Below are positions 1 to 9,617 of a stretch of 24,985 bases of DNA, piece by piece; position 1 is the stretch's first letter; each line of letters opens with the position of its first letter. The position numbers and the translations under genes were made by a program. Under the pieces are notes generated by a model. The model worked only from the letters and a program-made list of their open reading frames with translations, made no database searches and had not been told where the DNA came from. The stretch is from the NCBI GenBank assembly GCA_036939755.1, contig JALLAZ010000082.1:1-24985 (forward strand), in the 5' to 3' direction. Origin of the DNA: Stephanodiscus triporus (taxonomy: Eukaryota; Bacillariophyta; Thalassiosirophyceae; Thalassiosirales; Thalassiosiraceae).

Positions 1-103
1 AGGGCGGAATCCAAGAGACGCATCGCAAAGGATGAGGCGGTAGGGACAGCGAGGTTGGCTCTCTAAATGGAGAGAAAGGTATGTCATCGCCGAAACATTG
101 GTA

Positions 104-134
104 CAGTAGCTACGGATTCCTACCGTAGCTACTG
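104..134. repeat. Perfect 12-bp inverted repeat with 7-nt loop
   Basis: Bases 104-115 (CAGTAGCTACGG) and 123-134 (CCGTAGCTACTG) are exact reverse complements separated by 7 nt. It could be a transcript-end hairpin, a protein-binding palindrome or a fragment of a small inverted-repeat element. No flanking target duplication is evident. Confidence 0.7.
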
Positions 135-204
135 GGACCACAACCCACTTGGAGTCTCAACTAGGCCACCTGTAATGCAGGCATGTGCAGAAAATAAATT
201 ATCT

Positions 205-279
205 ATTTTGGGACCGCAGGCGCGCACAAACACATAATTTAGTGTTTGTGAATCTCAAACACGTAATTTAATTTTGGGA
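205..279. repeat. Short direct and inverted repeats, AT-rich
   Basis: CAAACACATAATTTA at 227-241 recurs with one mismatch at 256-270. ATTTTGGGA occurs at 205-213 and again at 271-279. ACAAACAC (226-233) and GTGTTTGT (242-249) form an 8-bp inverted repeat inside the unit. This looks like a small local duplication; I assign no function. Confidence 0.6.
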
Positions 280-554
280 ATGCTCCAATTACACATAGAC
301 CAAGCATGGTGAAATGACAATGGCAGTTATTTCACTAGCAAAATGGTGACGTGTTACATAATATTAAGAGATGCCTTCGTGATTCATACAAAATAAAAAA
401 ACCAGTGACGATACCACAAAAGTGACCCCCCTCAAAGTGACGTGAATGAGCCGACGTCCCTTGTTTCAATGCTCATGCCCTAGCGGCATTCTATGCCGAT
501 GCCCTTGCGGTATCACTCCCTCGATCAGGACTACACCTCCCTTTCCTCATGCAA

Positions 555-940
555 CTTGTGCCTTGATCATTGCCGGCTATGCCCTCCTCCATGCATTGGT
601 TGATGTCAACGACAACAACAACACCATTGTCAAGGCCGCCATCCCAGCTTTTCTCCAAGCCACGTCGAGTTTGGGCGTTGAGACACAAGCTGTATGGGAT
701 GGCAGGACCAAGCTGCACGATGATGAGATTGCTATGCCATTGCCGTACAACTTGGCCACCTCCACTGGCAACTGGTGTGAAGCACACAGAGACTCCAAGC
801 CACCGGTGAGGATGCCAAGTGGGGAGCTCTCCTTGAAGAATCCATGCGCATCCGGCATATCGAAGAAGTGCACCATCAAGGTTTCAACACAAGTTGTAAA
901 GCTGTCATTGCCGACTATACCCTCTGCCGTGCATTGGATA
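555..940. repeat. Diverged duplicated unit (about 50 bp, two copies)
   Basis: The segment near 555-606 resembles the one near 888-940. Both share the core TCATTGCCG, a CTAT..CCCTC stretch and TGCATTGG, with about five mismatches over the best 34 bases. Mismatches do not favour third codon positions clearly enough in any frame to prove coding. Most likely a decayed tandem repeat or element relic. Confidence 0.45.
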
Positions 941-2871
941 AGAGAGAGGATGATCCAATGAACATCTCGTTCGATCCGACCCCTCCTCTCTCCATTCCTG
1001 GAACAGCAGCAAGGGATGAGCAATCTCCATGTGAGATGAGTGCAAAAGGCCAACGGCTTCACAAGGAGCTGGAGTCAAGTCTCGATGGCCGCTATTGGGC
1101 GGACTTGACTACAGTTGGGAGTTGGAGCGGTATTGAGAGTGGCAGTGATGGAAGCAAAGAGATTGAGGGGGTGGCATCGATTGTGACAAGGAGATGGAGG
1201 GCATTGTTGGTCAGAGGGTGGGGATCTGTGGTTGCGAGCGGAAGTACAGTGTGTGTCAAGGTCAAGATGTCAAGATGGAAGGTAGGCCTGCTCAGTCAGG
1301 CGTTCTGGATTAATGGTCGCAGGGACTGATCGCAGGGGTCAATCAATTGGACACGGACAATGTTGTCTACGTCAGGCATGGATGTTATGGTCCAACACCA
1401 AATCCAGAGATGGCAAACTCTTTAACTATTGCCCTCATGTTCACGTTGCAACGATCAGAGCCTCTATTGAATCACTCGCTATTTGATGGCTTTCTACAAA
1501 GCTCGAGTAACCTCGGATTTTGCGGTGATGTCCGACACCTGCTCATCCCTCGTGGATGTAGGTGCGCATCCACTAGAAATTCAATATGTCCCTTCATCCC
1601 CATGGAGATGTGCACCTTACTATTATGCTTCTGGCCGGCTTTCTACTGTTTCTATTGAAGATGATGCAACTGGTACGTAATATTTGACTGTGTGTGTGAT
1701 TCATCATTATTATTGTTACCGTCACTCACACACATATGTTTCATTCACAAAACCACTTGCCTTATTCCACAACATCGAGTAATTGACCGAGACACCACCT
1801 TTCATCATCCTTCAAGACCACACACACACACTGGTGCTTCCTCAAGATTTTCGAGATTAGTAGGACTCTAAAATGATAACAAGTAGTCAGGGGGGGGGGG
1901 AAGATGTTATTTTATTTAATTCTCTGATCATATCGATCAAGCCTCTCATCATGAATACCAGTTCTTTCCTCTCTTGTCAGTTTTGTTTCAAAACCCTGCC
2001 TTATTGTGTTCCATCCCACTCGAGTTGCTAGTGTTACTATGTCATTCGTCCCTGCTCTTTCTACTATCCCTGCCATCGACTCCTTTCAAGGTCCCACCTG
2101 CAATGTCTCCGCAAGAATCCATCACCATCGGGTATTTGCGGCATTGGCGGATTCAACGCATTGAAGGCACTAGACTAAATTGAACCAATAGCTACTAAGC
2201 ACTCCTAGCAGAAGCACTAGTACTGCTATTTTCTGTTTTGGCGTACCATGCGATGCACGATACTGAAATCCATGTGATGTCACGTCCACTTGTAATCCAA
2301 CGCCACTGTTATCGTCAACGAAATTGGCGATACCACCGTGGCCATCGTATCGTCCGTAACGACGCAGAAGTCACCGGACAAGTCATCATCCGACCCATCA
2401 TCTTCCAGTTTGAACTTGGATCCAGGAGGGTCCTGGCTGGAGAATCTGGAGAGTGTTTCAAAGGTGAAACCCAGAAGGAACATGAAAATCGTGAGATAAA
2501 AGTTAAAGAGAAATCTAGGAGGATATACAGTTGCTCAAGTCCTAAATGATTTCGTGTTATCTTCATCACGCCACTCAACCTTCTGTCAGCCTCTGCCCAA
2601 CTCACTCTCCATTAGCATTCTCACAACTTCAATCATTACGCATTTCTACGGAAGAATCCGCCCGAAGCTAAATCTCTCAATTCGGTCGCAGACATGGCAC
2701 CAATGTGCAAATAATTATGACGGCGCCCGGATCGATGTAACGTTGTCAACTACCATGCGAAGTACCCCTTTGCTGTACCACACGATCGTGCAATGGAGAA
2801 AGTCTAATGGTTGCAATGATTTGTTAGTTGAGAAATATAAAAGGTAAATAGCAATGCTTTGGCTCCGCCTC

Positions 2872-5800
2872 CTACCTCGAGTTTAATGGCAGGAACATTG
2901 TCCATTCCGCAGGTAGTGCCGCCACAGGCTCTTGCCAGCTGAGTCTGTTGTACACCTCCCGAGGGCATTCCACATTAACTACCCCACGAGCTGCATTTGG
3001 AGCCTCGAGGCCAAGTATTGTGTACAGCATGGCATGCTGATGATTATGTACGCGAAAGAGATTATGTGCGAAATGATGATGTGAATGTTGGGTGTGGATT
3101 TGTTATCTGACCAAAATCTAACTGACCAAAATCACTCTCACCATCATCAAGAAAAACAGTGGAATCAATGCCACGTCGAAGTAACCGTAGGGGACAGAAT
3201 AGAAATAGACTAAAAAAGAAGACGACGATGAATTCAGTTATCCTTCGTGACATGTAAAATATGTACACAGAGAGTTGACCTCACCGTGATAACAGAAGAA
3301 GTACAAAAGCGTCAACCTCGGGAAGAAATGGACCGACAGAGCAGATCGAACGAACACCATTGAGAAGTATTCCCATATCATGGCGAACCCATATATCCAG
3401 ACGGGCAGTGCTGCTGGAATGCTCTTGGCGTACAGGACTACACTCCAGGCTTAAACAAGAAATGAATTTTGATTGAGTCGATTTGCACTGTTGGCCACGA
3501 CAAGAAAAATACTAGCTGCGACGTCTCACCTGCTTGACACGCCTCGTACATGACGTAGTACAATACAATTTTGAAACAGTGTGCCCCGACTAGATGTTCC
3601 TGAGGATGGACATTCTGATTTGCAATCGCCAATCGAGCGGTTCCGATCCAAGGATAGGATAGTGAAAGGATCCGCTCGTCTGCTCCTGGCAAACCCATTG
3701 TTCTGAAGAAAGTGAAAAGCGGAAACATCAGCACAACGCCAGAGGATGTCAATACTCGGACAATGAGGGACGTGACAGAAGTGATTAAAAAGAAGGCCAG
3801 AGTAGACATAAATAACACTCCTGAAATTTTTTGGGTTTGAGTAGAGGGCGATGTCTCGGTGAGAAAACGAAGACTACACAAAATATATCGTTTGCACACG
3901 TCGGTTACCTCACCTAGTTTTCTTGTTGCCCATTCCATGAAAGAGTTCTGTTCAAATGCCTCGAGCTGTTCCTTGTTCCATCCCCAACTCTCTTGGGTTT
4001 GCATGGATTTGACGTAACCTGACGTGAATGATCCGTCTGTATCTCTAATGCCATACATTAACTGATTGATAATAATTGAATCCATGCCATACACTTGAGA
4101 TAAGAATTCGCCGGCAGCAGTCACAACTGTTAATCTTAAGTTTGATCACATGAAGCGTGAGATTTTAGAAAAAGTGCCGGTGGGACTGGAAAGCATGATA
4201 CCTAACAGAAACTCACTTTCCATCATCCGAACCAGTGCTAAGGCATCTCTCGGTTAGCGTGACATTCACGAAGGTAATGTTGTGCAGCGAGATAGTCTTC
4301 TCATCCAAGTGCAAAAGCGCACCATCTCGAGCAAATCGATAGTGCACGTTTTCCCAATAGGATGGCGAGGATGATGATAGGCTATCGCCTTTCTCGCTAT
4401 CGTCATTATTGTCTATTTGCTCCCTTGCCCGTCGTTGCAGTCCACGCAATACATGTTGCTGTTGTTGCTGTCCATCACTCACATCACTTGCGTTGTTGCC
4501 TTCATCAGAAGTCCGTGCTGCATGTCGCTGTTCCCCTGATGAATATGCCGGACCTTTGTCTTCTTGGTCGTCAGTGCTGCTGTTATTCTCCTCATCGTCG
4601 TCGCCACCTTGCAGTAAGGTGTCTGATCCCTCTTTCACGTACTCCACTTTATGCACTCGAGAGCATTTCCCGGTACACCCACCACCATACAATACTTTGA
4701 TTTGTAGTATTTCATCCTTCCCAAGCAAGGGGGCGGATGCGGAATAGGGCGGATTATTACCACTACTACTGCTACCTGTCATGACTCGAATACTACTCTC
4801 AGCCATAGCTCGCGGAAGGTAGTAGTAGTCGTCTTCAACCTCAACAACACTATTGCCAACAGACGACTGGGGAAGTTGATCATCGTAATAATATCCGTCG
4901 TGATGCCATTTTCTTTGTTCTTCATTGGAAAGCCGTCTTTTATCAGAAGAGCCTGCTGTATCATCCTCTTCCTCGAAGTATTTGCTGCGGTCTTCAATTG
5001 GTCGGTCGTACAATGCATACGAAATGCAATTGACAAGCGCGGGCATGTCGGTGGTCGAAGTTGTTTTTCTTTTTCTTGAGTTTGCAGTCACTGTTGCCTT
5101 TGCTGTAAACACCTCAACATTGGCATCCCAATCATTGTCCGATTTCAAGTCATCAAAATAAATACTTTCGTCCACGATCACTCGTTTTTCTTGCCGAGCC
5201 ATATTTGATGCTATCACCACCGAGTCATCATCAACCGTCAGCTGCCGTAACCGCTGATGCATCTGCCTCTGTTGCTGACGCAGTCCATAGTCACCACCAC
5301 GAAAGGCATATGGTCCGACATATGTGACGTGCAAAGCTACCAGAACAAAGATGTGCATGATTGCAATCATTAACGATAGTCGCATGGCTCCATAAAGATT
5401 GAGCTGACTGCACCCGCCTCCCCCCAGGTCGTTGTCATGGTGGTGACTGCTGTTGTTGCTGCCACGGCGTCGGTCGTTATCGCTATAGTCATTGGAACTA
5501 CTGCTTGTATTATCGTCGTCACTGTCGGTATCCTCGCTGGAGGAAGACGAGCCACGGTGGTCCGAGTCATCGTTATTAATGCCGTCACTGTTGCTGCCGC
5601 CGCTTCCCCCGCTAGTTGGGGTTGTGTTGGAGGCGATGTTGTTCGATGATGATGTTGATGACACACCACGTTCACCAACGCGAGGACTCGTAAATTGTTG
5701 CTGAAGGAGCGAACTATTATGATTGGGGATCATAGTGGCGTGCAAATGGGGGGTGGATGGGGGATTACCGGCGGTAGACGCACCGTCGTTATTACCAAGA

Positions 5801-6825
5801 CCACGACCACCACTGCGTCTAGTGGGCGATCGTCTGCGTAGGCCTTCGCTGGAAGATGGCGATGGACTTCTATGATGATTTGCATCGTCGGCATTGGTTG
5901 TATCCAACGAAGAAGTGCGGAGTCGCCCCCCTTCCACATCATTATTATCGACTGTGGAGTAATATGATGGCGACACCAAATCTCTGTTGTCGGAAGAATC
6001 ATCGCGATGATTACTACGGCTACCTCTGGGCGACATCGATAGCGAATGATGATGGCGATACAGTATTGAGTACTGCTGCTGATGCTGCTGCGTTGTTGCT
6101 CTTGCTGATGGTGACGTGGCCACGCTATCGTACAAACCACCGCCACGGCTCCTACTCCTAGAACTGCCACCGAGCATCGCCAAACCACTGCTAATCGACC
6201 AAAGCAGTCGCGCTGCTGCAACGAAATATGAACCAATATTAGAGTCTGAATCTTCTGATGACGACATGGGAGAATGATGGTAGTGATGGTAGTGATGAAC
6301 CCGATGATTTGCGATAATCTGGTCAATATTCCGTGCCATCCAAATGGGCAATAGGAACGGCAGGTGCTGATGTTGACGCCGTCGTTGCAGATACTGCAGT
6401 GTCGTCATTGATGGCATATTTGTGGAGAATTGAAGTCCTTGACGCCCAGCAAGAGTTGTCCCATCTATTCGGCCTCTCCTTCTTCCCCCCCTCCCCGTCC
6501 GTTCGAGATAGTTGTTGTCGTCATGATCATGATCACCATCGTCGTAATCTGGACTTCGATCACTATTACGCCCTTCTACTTCGTCCTCGTTTGAATCATC
6601 ATCACCGTCCGCGAAAGCTGCGGAATCAGGCAAAGCGGCAGAAGAAGAAACAGACGCCGCTTCCTCCATACGATGATTGCGTAATCCGCGACGACGACTG
6701 CGAGGGTCATTTGTCATCGTCGATAATAATGACGATACGGACGACGCGGCGGCGGCCAACGAAGAGGACGAGGCCGTCGTTGTCGCAAGGAGCAACGGAG
6801 AAGGGGAAGAATTCAAGTCTTCCAT
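2872..6825 (-). CDS. Membralin-like ER membrane protein with long low-complexity N-terminus
   Basis: Six exons on the minus strand: 6825-4217, 4134-3914, 3820-3530, 3449-3285, 3209-3142 and 3036-2872. They give 1,172 residues. Introns are 82, 93, 80, 75 and 105 nt, all GT-AG. The conserved core matches plant and animal membralin (TMEM259 family), including MDSIIINQLMYG, EQLEAFEQNSFMEWATRKLG, LSYPWIGTARLA, YYVMYEACQAAWSVVLYAKS and the tail exon HAMLYTILGLEAP. Residues 1-480 are Ser/Asp/Arg/His-rich and probably disordered. The first membrane segment is near 483-505, followed by a lumenal-type loop with Cys residues (GGGCTGKCSRV) and NIT and NVT glycosylation sequons. About five more membrane segments follow from residue 944 on. 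In animals membralin acts in ER-associated degradation; that role is carried over by homology only. The ATG at 6825 is the first in frame. The first acceptor (TTAAG before 4134) was chosen for frame and is the least certain junction. Confidence 0.85.
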
Positions 6826-8150
6826 GATTCTTTCATAGAAAAACGACGACAGTCATATTACTCCCACGTGAGCAAACTTAGACAAAAAATCGGCAGTCGG
6901 ATTAGAGGGCAGATCTCATGTCTCACCTTTCATACACGCGATAAAGGGCGCGGTCGTACTCCATGGTTAATTGGTGCTGTTATTTAGGCATACTCCATTG
7001 ACTCTTACTTCCTGCTTCAATTTCTGCTCTTTTGCCGCGGCTTGACCTGCTGTAAAAATATCCAGAGTTTTATCCAATTTTCGCCAAGCGATAAAGTCTA
7101 CATACGATACGGAGAAAATTCGACGACAATCTAATTTACCTCTACTTACTCTACTCTATCGTACTGTTTAAGTAGGTAGTTAGAAGAACTGGCCTAAACG
7201 GAAAGGAAAAAAGCGATTTGTCATGCTAAAAAATCAAACGCCCCGCAGCCCAGTGATGATTCTGCGATAAACGCGCCCATCCCAGCCCCATCCCACCTCG
7301 GTCGTACAAACGGAACCAAACCGCGAGTTGATGTGTCGACACAATGCCAGACTTCTCTCCACAATCATCTCGAAATGACGGCACGGAGATCCAGCCTGAA
7401 TCATCGACTCGTTCATGAGAATGATTCCTCATCCTCTAGCGGCGGTTTCGCCTGCGTCTGTCCGAAGGAAGTCATTCACCGGTATCTCTTTGCTCCGCCC
7501 GCTGTCGCGCAGGATGAGATATTTCGGAAGCAAGCGACGGCGAGTCATTATTCTCGACATGTTGTGATATACCAACGGTCCTGTACCAGTCACGACTCGC
7601 AAAGGTCGTCCGGCATGCGCAACGGGCTGGTCAGGCGCACTGGTAACGATGCATACTGCGGACTTTCTGCGGAAATTGCCCAAGAAATTGCCAGTCGACG
7701 TCCAACGAAGAAACGCTCCACAAATCCGAGAAAAAATATTTTGCAATGAGGGAAATGGTATTACGGTGCTTCGTGTGCCACAAAGATTGAAAATCCCGAA
7801 GTTGCCAAAAGGTGTAAGAAACAATGCACATATAAGACAAGTGGCGCCCACAACGGAAGCAGGTTAATAGACAGAGCGAAATTCTGATTACCCTGCGCGG
7901 GGAATCATGACACGGTGGCGAATCTCGAGGTTGTCAAAACGTTTGCATAGAAAAGAGAAACAGTGATTCGTTCGCAGATATAACTCTAGCTTAAATAATA
8001 ATGCGAACTGACAATTACCAGGTCCATCCATCATTTACCTCCGTAGCAGCACTCATCTCTTCGTTGTGTAAGTAAGAAACTCGATATCATCGCATTTCTC
8101 CAGAACAACATCGTTCGTCGAAAAAATGAGACCGAAATCTCTCGTATAGT
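6826..8150. other. Intergenic region with no supported gene
   Basis: This is the 5' flank of the membralin-like gene and the 3' flank of the Whirly-like gene, both on the minus strand. Overlapping open frames occur on both strands around 7226-7867. The best plus-strand frame reaches a TAA after base 7746 and its first ATG is at 7374. The best minus-strand frame is 7851-7429. Neither contains a recognisable domain, a targeting peptide or clear codon bias. CTACTTA (7142-7148) and TAAGTAG (7169-7175) form a small inverted repeat in a pyrimidine-rich stretch upstream of membralin. A lineage-specific small gene cannot be excluded without transcript data. Confidence 0.45.
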
Positions 8151-9271
8151 TCAGTAGGAGTACCTATCGTTCCCACCTCCGCTAATGCCCTTCGAAATGG
8201 CGGCCGCGGAGGCGATGTCCATGGAGGTATTCCATCCCAGAATGTACGGGATGGAAGTTTGACAAATGGATTTGAACACCTCGAATTCGCCCGCCTGGAT
8301 CGTGACTTCCAACGGGGTCGTCTGCGGATGACCAACATCGCATCGACGAGGAGGGGGTGATAAGGGAAGACGGTGATCATATTATTCGAATTAGCGCGTC
8401 TAGGGTGTCACCACAACAAACGCACGCGTGGAAAATAGAGGAGGAAACAAAAACGAATGTGCACGAATGGCGCCCCATGAGCGCAATGTACGTAGTGCCC
8501 ACTCACCGGCATGCCCTCGACGCCCGGGGGGGCCTGACCCGCCACGCCCCCCTTCATGTAATCCACCCTGAACCTCAACGTCGCGCCCTCCCCCGGATCG
8601 ATCGTGAGGACCTTCTCGATCGCGTCCCCCCCCACCTGCCTCGCGCCCGTCGTCGCTCCCTCGCCCCCGCCCTCGCCCCCGACGTCGCCGTCGACCCCGC
8701 CGTAGGTGGGATGGCACAGCTCGACGGCGTTCCCGGGGAGCTGCCCGACGAGCAGGCCCACCTCCTCGGCGGTGAGGCTGAACAACGTCTTTTCCATCCA
8801 CGCGTATCCCGACCCGGTGTTGTTCCGGGGCACGAATTCCAGAACGAGCTTCCCCCGACGTTCGACGCTGACGCCGTCGGTGCCGGCCCTCTTGAACGTC
8901 GGCAGGACCGCGCGCACGGACATGGCGGAGTCCGGGCCGAAGATCGTGTACTGGGGGAAGGCGCGACGCGGCATCATGCCGCCGCTGGAGAGGGAGCGGC
9001 GAGATACGACGACGACGGAGGAGGCGGCGGCGCCGTCGACGCGGCCGTCGGCGGGAGAGGAGGAGGAGGAGGAGGACGACGACCAGGGGGCGGCATGCGC
9101 GACGACGCGACGTCTCGGCGATGCCGGGCCGCCTTGCGACGAATTGTACGATGCGGCCGAGGAGACGCGGGGGAAGGTCGACGAGGGTCGGGATGAGGAT
9201 GCCGATGCCGCCGCCCGGCGGGCCAGGGTTGACAGATTCCTGGTAGAGGCTACCGTGGACGAAAACATCAT
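8151..9271 (-). CDS. Whirly-like single-stranded nucleic-acid-binding protein, probably mitochondrial
   Basis: Two exons, 9271-8507 and 8321-8151, joined across a 185-nt GTGAGT...CAG intron, give 311 residues. The fold-defining blocks of plant Whirly proteins appear in order. YTIFGPDSAMSVRAVLPTFK (residues 108-127) aligns with the first strand block. RGKLVLEFVPR (139-149) aligns with EGFLLLQFAP. YAWMEKTLFSLTAEEVGLLV (156-175) aligns with YDWSRKQVFSLSVTEIGTLV. KVLTIDP and LRFRVDY follow, and GEFEVFKSICQTSIPYILGW (266-285) aligns with the terminal helical hairpin. Plant Whirlies bind ssDNA and stabilise organelle genomes. The Arg/Ser/Ala-rich, acid-free start (MMFSSTVASTRNLSTLARRA) is typical of a mitochondrial presequence. 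The plant KGKAAL motif is replaced by GPDSAM. A Gly/Asp-rich insert occupies about 191-213. Exon 1 is GC-rich; exon 2 is not. Confidence 0.72.
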
Positions 9272-9617
9272 GGTGACTCTTATCTACTGCTCGTGACCAA
9301 GTGACAAAAATTCCCTGTTGGCACAGATCGGGCGGGAAGGGAGGTCTGGCCCCGCCCGGCTTTCTCTCCGACAAAAAAAAATAACGTGCGTTGTTGTGTT
9401 GACACCACCCCCCCCTTCCTTCCTCTTTCCTCCCTCCTTGCCTTGGGGACCGACCCCGCACCCGACCCATCGATCATCGAGGAGTACCCCGCCCATCAAC
9501 TTTCCAATTGCTGGGTCAGGTCCGGATGTCACTCCTTGCTCTTGCCTTGCCGCCCCAATCGCCGCACCTCCTCCTCTCCCCCCACCCACCGGGCGTCTGT
9601 CGCAGGCGAGTAGAGCA
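9272..9617. promoter_or_regulatory. Shared head-to-head promoter region of the Whirly-like and trehalose synthase-like genes
   Basis: This 346-bp stretch separates two divergent start codons, so it must carry both promoters and 5' leaders. It is C/T-rich toward the right, with a C run near 9407-9415 and several CCTTCC/CTCC blocks. CGGGCGGG and CCCGCCCG around 9329-9358 form an 8-bp inverted repeat. The trehalose synthase-like frame stays open leftward through this region to 9318, but contains no ATG before 9618. I do not recognise a specific transcription-factor site. Confidence 0.5.

Larger units (their letters stand above)
1..2871. other. Gene-poor region with diverged repeats and unresolved open frames
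   Basis: I see no gene here that I can support. Frame 1 is open from the window edge to a TAA at 64-66 and could be the last 21 codons of a gene lying to the left, but that is too short to judge. Open frames at 446-961, 844-1329 and 1347-1658 match no family I recognise and lie among diverged repeats, so a decayed mobile element is possible. There are TG/AC microsatellites near 1689-1698 and 1818-1831 and an 11-base G run at 1890-1900. A minus-strand open frame at 2280-2483 has an acidic, Ser-rich composition but no recognisable domain. The right end is the 3' flank of the membralin gene. Confidence 0.5.

Noticed and set aside
2280..2483. 67-codon minus-strand frame with an acidic Ser-rich stretch
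   Set aside because: Too short, no family, and the overlapping plus-strand frame is longer. Kept only as a note in the region entry.
5730..6326. 198-residue minus-strand frame inside membralin exon 1
   Set aside because: It overlaps the long membralin frame on the same strand and has no membrane or domain pattern of its own.
7333..7851. Opposing open frames of 138 and 140 codons
   Set aside because: The plus-strand frame begins at GTG and its first ATG is 7374; neither strand shows a domain, targeting signal or composition that would decide between them.
8357..9470. Long open frames on both strands overlapping the Whirly-like gene (8357-9196 plus, 8706-9296 plus, 9470-8400 minus)
   Set aside because: They are Arg/Gly/Ala-rich frames created by the lack of AT-rich stop codons in GC-rich DNA. 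Only the 9271-8507 frame shows family motifs and a sensible presequence.
9318..9617. N-terminal extension of the trehalose synthase-like frame to 9318
   Set aside because: The frame is open but begins at TTG and has no ATG before 9618; the extra Pro/Ser-rich sequence fits a 5' leader.
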